From: Armatimonas rosea
Lineage (GTDB): Bacteria; Armatimonadota; Armatimonadia; Armatimonadales; Armatimonadaceae
Direction of reading: 5' to 3'
DNA: 64,000 bases
Assembly (NCBI RefSeq): GCF_014202505.1
Contig: NZ_JACHGW010000002.1
Span: 1,178,001-1,242,000, forward strand
This document shows, piece after piece, positions 34,007 to 42,616 of this stretch (within the stretch, counting starts at the first letter, position 1; every line of letters begins with the position of its first letter). The translations under genes and the position numbers were made by a program. Below the pieces are notes generated by a model that saw only the letters and a program-made list of their open reading frames with translations, did not search any database and was not told the origin of the DNA.

Positions 34007-36148
34007 CTACGCCGCCTGAGCGACGGAGGGAAGGGCGTGCTCTTCCAGGTAGGCCTCGACATCGGTGTAGGAGAGAGGGCGCGCGAATAAGTAGCCTTGT
34101 CCAAAGGTCACCCCCAGGCTCTCCACGCGGCGGCGCTGCTCTTCGTCCTCAATCCCCTCCGCCGTGACCGAGAGCTCAAAGGTATAGGCAAGCCCCAGGA
34201 TCGCGCGGATAATGGCGACATTCTGCGCCACTTTCTCTCGGCTGCTACTGGTGAGCCCCTGGATAAAGTGGGCATCGATCTTGAGCCCTTGGACGGGGAG
34301 CTGGCTCAGGTACGAAAGCGAGGAGTACCCCGTGCCGAAGTCGTCGAGGGTGAGCTGGATGCCCAGCTTCTCCAGAGCGCGGATCTTTTTCGCACAGCCT
34401 TCGGAGTCGCCCAGAAGGACACTCTCCGTGAGCTCTAGGCAGAGGGCGGGGGCGGGGAAGCCTGTCTCCCGCAGAACGCGGGTCACCTGGTCGACAAAAT
34501 AGGGGAGCTGGAACTGCTTCTCGGAGATATTGACGTTCATCCGAATGGGTATCATGGGAAAGGCATCCCGGAGCTTGCGCCCCTGCTCACACGCCTGCTG
34601 GAGGATCATCGCCCCGAGCGGAATGATCAAGCCGGTCTCCTCTGCCAGAGGGATAAAGCTACTGGGCGGGATAAAGCTCCCGCTGGGAAGCTGCCAGCGT
34701 GCGAGGGCCTCAAACGAGTGGAGCTCTCCGGTGCGCAGGGAGACAATGGGCTGGAAGCTGAGGCTGATCTCCTGGTTCTGGATCGCACGGCGGAGCGCGC
34801 TCTCGATCTCAAAGCGACGCATCACGCGCTCGTCCATGCTGGTATCGAACTGCGCCCAGCGTCCCTTCCCTGTGTTCTTGGCGTGGTACATCGCGGTATC
34901 GGCCTTGCGGAGAAGCTCCTCTGCGTCTGGCAGGTCGGTGAGAGCCACCCCGATACTCCCCGAGAGGGTTAACATCCGCTCGCCCACAGCCAGCGGGGCC
35001 TCCAGCGATGTCAGCAGGCGTCGTGCCAGCAGATCGACCTGGTCGGTATCGCAGATCTCGGGCAGGAGCACGGTGAACTCATCGCCTCCGAGCCGCGCGA
35101 GGAGCCCGCTCTCAGGGACGACCTCCTGAAGGCGCTCCGCGAGCGCGACCAAGACCGAGTCCCCAAAGACATGACCGAGGCTATCGTTGATGTGCTTGAA
35201 GTTGTCCAGGTCGAGAAACAGTAGCGCTGCCTGACACTCTTTATGGGGGGTGAGCTGCGCGATCGTGTCCAGGAGGTGGCGGCGGTTGGCGAGCCCGGTG
35301 AGGGGATCGTGGTTTGCCTGGTGTGCCAGCTGAAGCTCGCTCTCCTTGCGCTGGGTGATGTCTGTGGCGATCCCCACCAAGTGCCAGGTATCGTCGGTGA
35401 GGCGCTCGACCGTCACGGTCTCGCTCAGCCAGACGACCGTCTTGTCGGGGAGGGAGAGAGAGAACTCCTGGGAGTAGTGGGAGAGGTTATCACGGATTGC
35501 CTCCATGGCAAGCTGATCGCCACGTCGCCGCTCGCTCTCACTGCGGGCAAAGTAGAGCGTGTCCTGAAACGCCTCGTTTTGGTTGTTGGGAAGCGGGAGC
35601 CAGCGTCGAACGGCATCCGGTGCGATCACCCGCAGGCTCCAGTGTAGGACAGTGTCCTTTTCCGGGCTGAGTCGGATGGCATCAGGGGCGATGGTTTCGT
35701 CCCAGGGCCACTCCCGCACGGTCGCTTGCCAGAGCAGGCAGCGGGCGTCTTCGATCGCGCGCTGTAGGAACTGCCGCTCTTGTGTGGAGGTGTCTAGGTG
35801 CTGGATATACCCGAGAAGGAGCCTATTCTGGGGGAAGCGTGAGACAAGGAGCGACTGCTTTCCCTGTGGACTGGCCCAGAGCTCCTCTTGATCTAGGAGG
35901 GGACGTCCCTCGGCGAGCGCCCGTGCATCGATCAGGGCACTCAGCTGATCCTGCTCCTCGCTGGAGCACTCCCGCGCGAGCTCGGCCTGCTCCAGGAGCT
36001 GGTGGTAGCTTTGATTTCCGTAGAGGGAACCCGTCTCGCTGTCACGGAGGTACACCGCGGTGCTTAGTTTGTCGAGGAGTATTCCTGCCGCATGGGGATG
36101 ATGCTCGATAAGCTCCGCTGTACTTAGGCAGAGAGGTTCCTTGGCCAT
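34007..36148 (-). CDS. Cyclic di-GMP regulator: PAS-GGDEF-EAL
   Basis: 713 aa from ATG 36148 (MAKEPLCLSTAEL); an ATG 12 nt upstream is also in frame. The N-terminal ~1-125 is PAS-like (YLRDSETGSLYGNQSYHQLLEQ). A second PAS-like region precedes GGDEF (about 290-445, RLGGDEFTVLLPE). EAL follows (about 465-700, FEALARWQ, ESVLLGD, DDFGTGYSS, TAEGIEDE). Domains are intact and very similar in order to the protein at 30102, so the two are paralogues. Convergent with the ArsR gene, 9 nt apart. Confidence 0.92.
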   Translation of the reverse strand: MAKEPLCLSTAELIEHHPHAAGILLDKLSTAVYLRDSETGSLYGNQSYHQLLEQAELARECSSEEQDQLSALIDARALAEGRPLLDQEELWASPQGKQSLLVSRFPQNRLLLGYIQHLDTSTQERQFLQRAIEDARCLLWQATVREWPWDETIAPDAIRLSPEKDTVLHWSLRVIAPDAVRRWLPLPNNQNEAFQDTLYFARSESERRRGDQLAMEAIRDNLSHYSQEFSLSLPDKTVVWLSETVTVERLTDDTWHLVGIATDITQRKESELQLAHQANHDPLTGLANRRHLLDTIAQLTPHKECQAALLFLDLDNFKHINDSLGHVFGDSVLVALAERLQEVVPESGLLARLGGDEFTVLLPEICDTDQVDLLARRLLTSLEAPLAVGERMLTLSGSIGVALTDLPDAEELLRKADTAMYHAKNTGKGRWAQFDTSMDERVMRRFEIESALRRAIQNQEISLSFQPIVSLRTGELHSFEALARWQLPSGSFIPPSSFIPLAEETGLIIPLGAMILQQACEQGRKLRDAFPMIPIRMNVNISEKQFQLPYFVDQVTRVLRETGFPAPALCLELTESVLLGDSEGCAKKIRALEKLGIQLTLDDFGTGYSSLSYLSQLPVQGLKIDAHFIQGLTSSSREKVAQNVAIIRAILGLAYTFELSVTAEGIEDEEQRRRVESLGVTFGQGYLFARPLSYTDVEAYLEEHALPSVAQAA

Positions 36149-36184
36149 AGATAGCCTCAATTATGGTTTTTCCCTCTTCTCTCT

Positions 36185-37582
36185 TCAGGGCAGAAGAGCA
36201 CTAACTCCCTGGCCTGCGACTAGTGCTCCCTTCTCCACAAAGCCCTCGGGGCGCCCGGTGAGGGTGGCGATCAGCCGCTCGCGCCAGGTGAGATCAGGGC
36301 CAAGATCGTGCAGCTCGTGGGGGTCTTGGACCAGGTCGAAGCGCTGCTCCCGGCCCGTCCCCGACCACCAGATATACTTCTCCCGCCCGTCGGTGAGGTA
36401 GTGGACACTCTGGCCGAAGCAGACATGCTCGCCATGGAGGTACTCCCGCACCCATGCTTGTTCGCCGCGTGCCACGGGCAGCAGGCTCTTGCCATCGAGG
36501 CCAGCGGGGACGGCGAGCCCGGCGGCATCGAGGAGAGTCGGCATGACATCGCGCAACTCCGCGACCGCGTCGGTGATCACGGTGCGGCTTGGGATGCCGG
36601 GGCCTTGGAGCAAGAAGGGAACGCGTGCACTGCCTTCGTAGGGGAGGACCTTGCGAAAGGCATGGTGGTCGCCCAGGAGCTCGCCGTGGTCGGAGACAAA
36701 GCAGATAATGGTGTTTTGGCGGAGCCCGTACTCGGCGAGGGTCTCTAGAAAGCGGTTGAGCAGGAGGTCGATGTGGGAGATATGCCCAAAGTAGCCCGCC
36801 CGCGCCCGCTGGAGCGCCCGCGGTGAGAGCTGGGCGACACTCGGATCGGCGCGCCAGCTATCGTCGAGCGGCCCCAGCACGTCTGCGGCCCACTCCCCAA
36901 CCGGCGGTGCGGGCATGGGGTCGTGGAGATACTGGTCGAAGGCCCACTGCGGGGGATCGTAGGGCGGGTGGGGGCGGTGGAAGCCCAGGTAGAGAAAGAA
37001 CGGCTTGCGCGTGTCGCGGCGGCGCAGAAACTCTTGCGCCTCGCTGACGATCCAGGTCGAGGGGTGTAGGGCTTCGTCCTTGTCCCAGGGCCGCGCCACC
37101 TGCGAGTTGCAGTTCACGCCGTTGTCGAAGTAGTCCGCCTTCGGGTCGCCGGTCTTCTCCCGGAGCCAGGGAAGGTAGTCATCGACCAGGCCGATATCGC
37201 GCGGCTTCTTACGGGCAAAGTGGAGGTAGCCGTCGTGGAGGAGGACGTTCTGAAAACCGATCTGGCTGCGCTCGGGGAAGACATGGAGCTTGCCGATCGC
37301 CTGGGTCTGGTAGCCGCCCTTGGTAAACTCCGAGGCGATGGTCACCGGAAAATCAAACGGGACACCGTCGCGGTAGCCCACCTTGCGCGTGCTGGTCTGG
37401 GAGAGGCCCGTGTAGAGGCTGGCGCGTGCGGGGATACAGCTCGGGGTGGCGGCGTAGGCGCGGGCAAAGCGTGTTCCTTCGGCGGCAAGCTGATCGAGGT
37501 GCGGGGTCATCGCAATCGGGTGCCCCTCGCAGCCCAGCGCATCGCCACGCCACTGGTCCACACAGATCAAGACAACATTCAT
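36185..37582 (-). CDS. Sulfatase, Cys type (CxPxR)
   Basis: 465 aa. The formylglycine site is C49-I-P-A-R53 in ATPSCIPARASLYTG, to be oxidised by a formylglycine-generating enzyme. Metal ligands are near D9 and in CFVSDHGELLGDH. Further conserved pieces are YLGFHRPHPP and KVLPYEGSARVPF. There is no signal peptide, which fits a cytoplasmic enzyme or one whose start lies differently. These enzymes remove sulfate from polysaccharides or aryl and choline esters; this one resembles choline-sulfatase/heparan-sulfatase-like members. Divergent from the next gene. Confidence 0.9.
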   Translation of the reverse strand: MNVVLICVDQWRGDALGCEGHPIAMTPHLDQLAAEGTRFARAYAATPSCIPARASLYTGLSQTSTRKVGYRDGVPFDFPVTIASEFTKGGYQTQAIGKLHVFPERSQIGFQNVLLHDGYLHFARKKPRDIGLVDDYLPWLREKTGDPKADYFDNGVNCNSQVARPWDKDEALHPSTWIVSEAQEFLRRRDTRKPFFLYLGFHRPHPPYDPPQWAFDQYLHDPMPAPPVGEWAADVLGPLDDSWRADPSVAQLSPRALQRARAGYFGHISHIDLLLNRFLETLAEYGLRQNTIICFVSDHGELLGDHHAFRKVLPYEGSARVPFLLQGPGIPSRTVITDAVAELRDVMPTLLDAAGLAVPAGLDGKSLLPVARGEQAWVREYLHGEHVCFGQSVHYLTDGREKYIWWSGTGREQRFDLVQDPHELHDLGPDLTWRERLIATLTGRPEGFVEKGALVAGQGVSALLP

Positions 37583-37617
37583 CGTTACCGTTGAGTGTAC
37601 CTACTCTCTTCTTCGTG

Positions 37618-37623
37618 TACAAT
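37618..37623 (+). promoter_or_regulatory. -10 box, leaderless start
   Basis: TACAAT ends 7 nt before the ATG at 37631; no ribosome site. Confidence 0.65.
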
Positions 37624-37630
37624 CGTGGGC

Positions 37631-38041
37631 ATGAAGAAGACGCTTGCAATGCTAGTGTTGGCTTTGATCGCGCTGCCCGTGCTGGGAAAGGACTTCTCGA
37701 TCCACCAGGTGATGGGGAAGACGAGTAGCCAGGTGGATGCCGCGATTGGAAAGCCGCTGAGTATCGGGGAGGGCGGGGCGTTTCGGGAGTACGGCACCAA
37801 GCGCTCGGGCTGGTACGTGCGCTTTGCGGGGGGCAAGGCGACAATGGCGACCGTGACCTTTCGCACGGCGTTTCCGAATCCTGAGTCGGCCCTCGCGGCG
37901 ATTGATATCAAGCCTGGCAAGCAAAAGCCTGCCAAGTCGATGCTCCTCTCTCGGCGTTGGGAGCGGCTAGAGGGCCTCAAGAGCGTGGTCGTGCGCAGCC
38001 TCGACGGCAAGCGCTGGGACACGATCGAGATCGAGAAGTAG
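37631..38041 (+). CDS. Small secreted protein, unknown
   Basis: 136 aa from ATG 37631. Signal peptide MKKTLAMLVLALIALPVLG. The mature part has alternating strands (FREYGTKRSGWYVRFAGGKATMATVTF) and a VDAAIGKPLSIGEGG opening reminiscent of small SmpA/BamE-like or peptidase-inhibitor-like folds, but I cannot assign it. An upstream in-frame start at 37595 lies before the -10 box and is rejected. Convergent, one base apart, with the gene at 38043. Confidence 0.7.
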   Translation: MKKTLAMLVLALIALPVLGKDFSIHQVMGKTSSQVDAAIGKPLSIGEGGAFREYGTKRSGWYVRFAGGKATMATVTFRTAFPNPESALAAIDIKPGKQKPAKSMLLSRRWERLEGLKSVVVRSLDGKRWDTIEIEK

Positions 38042-38042
38042 C

Positions 38043-38753
38043 CTACGCCTTAAACTCCTTGGTCGCCTCTCGCACGGCCTCGCTGTTCGCGTTTTTATAG
38101 CGCCGTGCCAGCTCGCGGCCCTTCTCGTCGTTGGCCGAGGCCAGCACCAGTAAGAGCACCACGCGCTCCGCATCCGTGGTGCTAAAGGCGGTCAGCCAGC
38201 GCCGTAGCACCACACGCACCTCCTCGGGGAGTGCTTGCGCCTCGCTCTCGGTGAGGTAGGGCAGAGTCGCAAAGAGCCAGCGCCGTAGCGGGGGCGTGTC
38301 GCCGTAGGTCGTGCCGATTGTGCCAAGCAGACGAATCACCTCCACACAGTAGCGCGTCTCCCGCCGGCCCCAGAGCCGCTGGTTCAAGATCGCCGCCACG
38401 AGCCGCGTCCGCTTGGTCGGAGTGACCCCAGCGAAGAAGCTCATAATACTAAAGAAGAAGAAGAAGCTACCTGTGAGCACGCTAAAGAAAAAATCCCTTG
38501 GTTGATTCTCATGGACGGCTAAGACTAGGGTGACGAGTCCGAGCACGATCCAGCCAAGGGCCAATAGCTTGGGCTGCTTGTAGAAACGCCGACCTGGTGC
38601 AAGCTCCTCGATTGCCTGTCGGACAAGCTGGGGAACGAGTGTCTCGGTGGGAAAGGGCTCCGCGAGTGTGATGGCTTCGGAGTCGCGCTCCACGGACTTA
38701 AGGCGCTCGAAGAAGTGGCGCTGACCGGGGACTTCTTGCTGACCCTGGAACAC
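38043..38753 (-). CDS. Membrane protein with two helices, unknown
   Basis: 236 aa. A soluble N-terminus (about 1-60), two membrane helices at about 63-80 and 87-110 (LALGWIVLGLVTLVLAV; FFFSVLTGSFFFFFSIMSFFAG), then a helical cytoplasmic domain with HEAT-like spacing (LLGTIGTTYGDTPPLRRWLF; RVVLRRWLTAFSTT). It directly follows the HEAT-repeat protein gene with no gap, and the two probably act together. No family recognised. Confidence 0.7.
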   Translation of the reverse strand: MFQGQQEVPGQRHFFERLKSVERDSEAITLAEPFPTETLVPQLVRQAIEELAPGRRFYKQPKLLALGWIVLGLVTLVLAVHENQPRDFFFSVLTGSFFFFFSIMSFFAGVTPTKRTRLVAAILNQRLWGRRETRYCVEVIRLLGTIGTTYGDTPPLRRWLFATLPYLTESEAQALPEEVRVVLRRWLTAFSTTDAERVVLLLVLASANDEKGRELARRYKNANSEAVREATKEFKA

Positions 38754-39611
38754 CTAGCGTTCCTCCGTCGGGATGGGGAGATTGTGGGGGGACAGGGAGG
38801 GCTCGGCGGGGATGGGCAGGGTGGCGTTAGGGACGGCCTTGAGCACCCTTTCCAGTGCGGCATGGTAGCCACTCAGGTCGGTGTAGGTGGATTTTAGGTA
38901 GGGAAGGGCGAGCCGGTACTCCGGTGTCCGGTACTTCTCCGCCTGGCGGACGACACACTTCGCGGCCCCCACCTTGACGCCATAGGGGTTGTCACCGGAA
39001 ACAAATGCCCCGGGGGCCGCCAGAATCTCGATCAGGAGCGTCAGGGGGACCTCGGGAGTACCCTTGAGTAAGACGGCAAGTGCACCGAGGAGGGAATCAC
39101 GGAGCTGTTCTTCATACGAGGCGGTCTCTTGCCAGAGGTGGAAGATCGGCGCGACAGCGTCCCCCACACCTTGGTAGGCAAGTACGGCGGCGGCGCGGCG
39201 GGCGACAAAGGAGCGCTTCAGGGTAAGAGCGGCCAATAGTGCGGCCTTCGCGGCCTCGCCTTGCACGACCAAGCGCTGCGCGATGGCGTGGCGCAGGATG
39301 GCATCATGCGTTCCCAGGCGCAAGACTAGCGCACTTGGCTCGGTGGGGAGCATGTCGAGCTGGCGCTGCTGCTCCGCGAGGCTGCTATAGGGAAGTATGG
39401 TGAGATCCGTCGTGGGCAGGGCAAGCTCGTAGGCCCTGAGGAGCTGAAGAGCCTTCTTACGGACCACGACGTGGGGGTGTGCGAGGTTGACTAGCAAGGG
39501 CTCGATTGCCTCCCCGCCCAAGGCTTCCAGACGGTGTCGCGCAGGCACAGAGGTCTTGGCATCTCGACTACTGGCCAAGATAATCTGCTGAGCGATCTCT
39601 TCCGTGGTCAT
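38754..39611 (-). CDS. HEAT-repeat protein
   Basis: 285 aa from ATG 39611 (MTTEEIAQQIILASS); an upstream in-frame ATG at 39671 would overlap the divergent gene. Repeated helical pairs, best seen in LGGEAIEPLLVNLAHPHVVV and RKKALQLLRAYELALPTT, and HDAILRHAIAQRLVVQGEAA. HEAT repeats are binding scaffolds; no enzyme motif. It ends one base before the start of the membrane protein gene. Confidence 0.75.
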   Translation of the reverse strand: MTTEEIAQQIILASSRDAKTSVPARHRLEALGGEAIEPLLVNLAHPHVVVRKKALQLLRAYELALPTTDLTILPYSSLAEQQRQLDMLPTEPSALVLRLGTHDAILRHAIAQRLVVQGEAAKAALLAALTLKRSFVARRAAAVLAYQGVGDAVAPIFHLWQETASYEEQLRDSLLGALAVLLKGTPEVPLTLLIEILAAPGAFVSGDNPYGVKVGAAKCVVRQAEKYRTPEYRLALPYLKSTYTDLSGYHAALERVLKAVPNATLPIPAEPSLSPHNLPIPTEER

Positions 39612-39657
39612 GGTTGCTTCTAGCCTACCCAAAAAGGCACAGGCGTCGCAATCCGGG

Positions 39658-39663
39658 TATCTT
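39658..39663 (+). promoter_or_regulatory. Possible leaderless -10 box
   Basis: TATCTT ends 6 nt before the ATG at 39670; weaker match to TAnnnT but in the same register as the others. Confidence 0.4.
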
Positions 39664-39669
39664 GTGGGC

Positions 39670-40689
39670 ATGGCGATTGTGGCGTATGTTTCGGGGCACG
39701 GGCTGGGGCACTCGGCGCGGGAGGTGACGATCCTGAGGGACCTGCCGCCGGAGATTCCGCTCTACATCAAGACCGCCGCCCCCGAGTGGTTCTGGAATGC
39801 GGAGGTCAAGCGCCCCTTTACTCTGATCCCGGAGAGCTTCGATGTCGGCTGTCTCCAGACCGACTCCATGACGGTGGACATCGCCGCGACAAAAGCCGCC
39901 TGGAGCGAGAGGCAGCGCCGCAACGAGGCCCGCCGCAACGACGAGCGTGCGTGGCTTGAGTCTATCGGCGCACGGCTAGTCCTCACCGATGTGGCGTCGT
40001 TCCCACTGACTCTGGGGCTGCCGTCGGTGTGCGTGGCGAACTTCACTTGGGCCGATATCTACGCCGAGTACCCCGGCTTTGCGGCGATTGTGGCGCAGCT
40101 AGAGGCCGAGTACGCCCAAGCAACCCTGATGCTGGAGACTGGGCTTGCCCTTCCCATGCCCTACTTCCCCCGCCGCGAGTCGGTCGGGTTGGTGGCGCGG
40201 GTGGGGAAGCTGCAGGTTCTTGGGGCGGGGCGCTCCGCTCTGATCTACGCCGGGAGCTGGGGGATGCCCTTTCCCTGGGCGAGCCTGGAGCGCTCCACGG
40301 ACTGGACCTTCTACACCCTCACGCCCCCGCCCGAGCCCTGGCCGCGAAACCTGGTCGTGCTCTCGCGCGAGGCGCTCCCCCACGAGGACCTCGTGGCCTC
40401 CGTGGACTGCGTGATCTCCAAGGCGGGCTACGGCCTTGTGGGGGAGTGCATGGCCGCCGGGACCCCGCTGCTCTACGGCCCCCGATCCGGCTTTGCGGAG
40501 TTTGCGGCACTGGACGCGGCACTGCTCGCCTGGGACGGTGGCCTGCGCTTGGAGAGTGAGGCGTTTCTGAGCGCGGCGTGGCCGCTGGAGCAAGTGCCTC
40601 CCAAAGGCAGTGTCACCCGCCTCCCCGCCCCCGGGGCCGTGCGCGTGGTCGAGCGTCTCGTGGCGCTCTGGCAAGCGGCCTCTGCGTAG
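39670..40689 (+). CDS. MurG-like glycosyltransferase / kinase N-domain-like protein
   Basis: 339 aa from ATG 39670 (MAIVAYVSGHGLGHSAREV). The first strand and loop, SGHGLGHSAREV, and the later AGYGLVGECMAAGTPLLYGP are the donor-nucleotide features of MurG/L-arabinokinase-N-type GT-B folds. The segment VCVANFTWADIYAEYPG lies between the domains. An upstream in-frame start (39604) would overlap the divergent HEAT gene and lacks support. Sugar donor and acceptor unknown. Confidence 0.8.
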   Translation: MAIVAYVSGHGLGHSAREVTILRDLPPEIPLYIKTAAPEWFWNAEVKRPFTLIPESFDVGCLQTDSMTVDIAATKAAWSERQRRNEARRNDERAWLESIGARLVLTDVASFPLTLGLPSVCVANFTWADIYAEYPGFAAIVAQLEAEYAQATLMLETGLALPMPYFPRRESVGLVARVGKLQVLGAGRSALIYAGSWGMPFPWASLERSTDWTFYTLTPPPEPWPRNLVVLSREALPHEDLVASVDCVISKAGYGLVGECMAAGTPLLYGPRSGFAEFAALDAALLAWDGGLRLESEAFLSAAWPLEQVPPKGSVTRLPAPGAVRVVERLVALWQAASA

Positions 40690-40693
40690 GGCC

Positions 40694-41341
40694 TTAGCGG
40701 AGGGAGCGCACCTGCTGGTAAAAGTTCAGCTGCTGTCGTGGGGACAGGGACAAAAAGAAAGCGCTAAACAGGCCAAGGAGCAGCAGGTTGAGAGCAATGG
40801 AGAGCCCGAAGCTCACTTGGAACGTGCTCTTGCGGGTCTTGTGGCGGAGCCCCTGCTGGGCGACCAGCGCGCCCGGCCAGCCTCCTAGGGCACTGAGGAG
40901 GTGAAGCTGCTGCTCGGGGACGCGCCAGCGGCTTGCTTGCGCGGCTTTTTTATCGTGGTGGTACTGCCCAAAGAGCACCAGGCTCAGCACCCCATAGACT
41001 CCGGGGATCGCTAGGGGCAGGCGATAGGTGTTGCAGGCGAGCGACAGCAGAGCAAGAAAGAGCAGGCTAAACCCCAGGGCGGTAGCGGTCTGCGGTGTCC
41101 AGCGGAAGACACTCGGCTCTGCTTCGGTAGCCATAAACGTGACCCGCTTCGCCCGCAGTCGCCCCTGTTCGTCGGTCTCGACGGTCGCCCGGAGCATCTC
41201 ATCGCCGACGGGCCGGCGGCCCTGGGGAAAGGCGGAGATATGCACAAAGACCTTGGGGTTGCCTTTTAGGGCGGGAAAGGGGACGATAAAGCCAAACCCG
41301 CGGGCATCGTCCCAGGAGGTGAGCTTGCCGATTAGCTCCAT
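40694..41341 (-). CDS. Cold-shock domain plus DUF1294 membrane protein
   Basis: 215 aa from ATG 41341; longer upstream frame lies inside the GGDEF gene. Residues ~1-65 form a cold-shock fold (MELIGKLTSWDDARGFGFIV, KVFVHISAFP), with RNP-like RGFGFIV and VFVHIS. The rest has four membrane helices and the DUF1294 signature LSALGGWPGALVAQQGLRHKT. CSD-DUF1294 fusions occur widely in bacteria; a nucleic-acid link at the membrane is inferred. Follows the GGDEF gene by 2 nt. Confidence 0.9.
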   Translation of the reverse strand: MELIGKLTSWDDARGFGFIVPFPALKGNPKVFVHISAFPQGRRPVGDEMLRATVETDEQGRLRAKRVTFMATEAEPSVFRWTPQTATALGFSLLFLALLSLACNTYRLPLAIPGVYGVLSLVLFGQYHHDKKAAQASRWRVPEQQLHLLSALGGWPGALVAQQGLRHKTRKSTFQVSFGLSIALNLLLLGLFSAFFLSLSPRQQLNFYQQVRSLR

Positions 41342-41343
41342 GC

Positions 41344-42576
41344 TTAAGGCTCCAGGGTGCTGTGGTGCACCACCTGGTTGCGGCCATGCTCCTTGGCAAA
41401 GTAGAGGGCATGGTCTGCGGCATCGACCAGGAGGCTCGGGGCGGTCATCTCGGGGGTGAGGGTCGCCACGCCGATACTGGCGGTGATAGCACGGTGGGGC
41501 CACTCGGAGCGCAGGATCAGAGCCCGCAGGCGGTTGCCGACGATCATCGCCTCGGCTGCATCGGTGTGGGGGAGGATGAGCGCAAACTCCTCACCACCGT
41601 AGCGTGCCACGGTGTCCGAGAGGCGCGCGGTCTGCGCGAGGGCGTTGGCCATCTGGCGGAGGATCACGTCGCCGGCGGGGTGCCCAAAGGTATCGTTGTA
41701 GCCCTTGAAGTGGTCAACATCCAAGATCACCAGAGAGAGAGGGATCTTATAGCGGTGGGCACGCTGCCACTCTTCGTCCATGCGCTTGTCAAAGGCGCGC
41801 CGGTTACTTAGCTTCGTGAGGCCGTCTTCTTCGGAGAGCTCACGCAGGCGCTCGTTCTCGCGCTGGAGGGTGCGAAGCCGCTGCACCGAGAAGCGCCGCT
41901 CGGCCCGGAGCAAGAGATAGGCCCCCAGCAACGCGAGCGTGAAGAGTGCGGCACGGACAATCGCCTCGGCTTGGAGGCGGCCACTCTCGTACTCAAAGGT
42001 GGTATCGCGGAACTTCCCCTCACGCAGGCTATCCCGCTGGACAAGCGCGATGTTGTCTTGGATGGCCCGGCCCGGCGTGTCTAGCTTCTCCAGATTGGTC
42101 AGGGCCTGGGTGACCGCGCCCGATTCGCGCAGCTGGACCGTACTCTCCAGCTTGGCTAAGTAGGGGAGGACCTTTGTGGGAAGCTCCGTGATGCGTTGCT
42201 GTTGCACCGCGTTGAGGCTCTGGGGAGCGCGTAGGTCCTGGAGGTTCTGCGTGAGCTGTGCATGAACGCGCCGAAAGGTGTTGGCATAGTTAAGGTGGCC
42301 GGTCCCGATAAAGGCGGCCTGGCTGGTCTCGGCGAGGCTGAGCTGCGTGGCGATCTCGCTGATCTGGCTCTGGAAGCGAAGCTCCCGCTGCTCTTGGCGA
42401 ATCTGGTCGCTCCCTCGTAGGGTCAGGGCGGTCCCCACCACCACCGCGACTGCGGTCAGAGCGAGCAGGCCGAGCCAGCGTGCGTTGGTGGGCTGGCGCT
42501 CCTGGGGGGCAAGGTCGGGTGCCTCGTGAGGCGGGGGAGCTTCAAGAGTCGGCTGTGGCTGAGTCGCAGCGGCCAT
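41344..42576 (-). CDS. Membrane-bound diguanylate cyclase (CHASE3-like sensor)
   Basis: 410 aa. Membrane helix at ~35-53, extracytoplasmic four-helix sensor (about 55-215) resembling CHASE3, second helix (about 215-235), then GGDEF (about 255-410). The active site is RYGGEEFALILP, and the inhibitory RxxD site (RLSD) sits 5 residues before GGEEF, so product feedback is expected. There is no EAL domain, so it should synthesise c-di-GMP. TAGAAT on the minus strand (42586-42591) lies 9 nt before the ATG. Confidence 0.93.
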   Translation of the reverse strand: MAAATQPQPTLEAPPPHEAPDLAPQERQPTNARWLGLLALTAVAVVVGTALTLRGSDQIRQEQRELRFQSQISEIATQLSLAETSQAAFIGTGHLNYANTFRRVHAQLTQNLQDLRAPQSLNAVQQQRITELPTKVLPYLAKLESTVQLRESGAVTQALTNLEKLDTPGRAIQDNIALVQRDSLREGKFRDTTFEYESGRLQAEAIVRAALFTLALLGAYLLLRAERRFSVQRLRTLQRENERLRELSEEDGLTKLSNRRAFDKRMDEEWQRAHRYKIPLSLVILDVDHFKGYNDTFGHPAGDVILRQMANALAQTARLSDTVARYGGEEFALILPHTDAAEAMIVGNRLRALILRSEWPHRAITASIGVATLTPEMTAPSLLVDAADHALYFAKEHGRNQVVHHSTLEP

Positions 42577-42616
42577 AACAGGATCATTCTACCTGTTATT
42601 TGTCGGGCTGGGGAGA

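Noticed and set aside
39604-39670. Upstream start for the glycosyltransferase-like gene
   Set aside because: It overlaps the divergent HEAT gene start, lacks a ribosome site and adds residues not typical of the fold, whereas ATG 39670 begins exactly with the SGHGLGHS motif.
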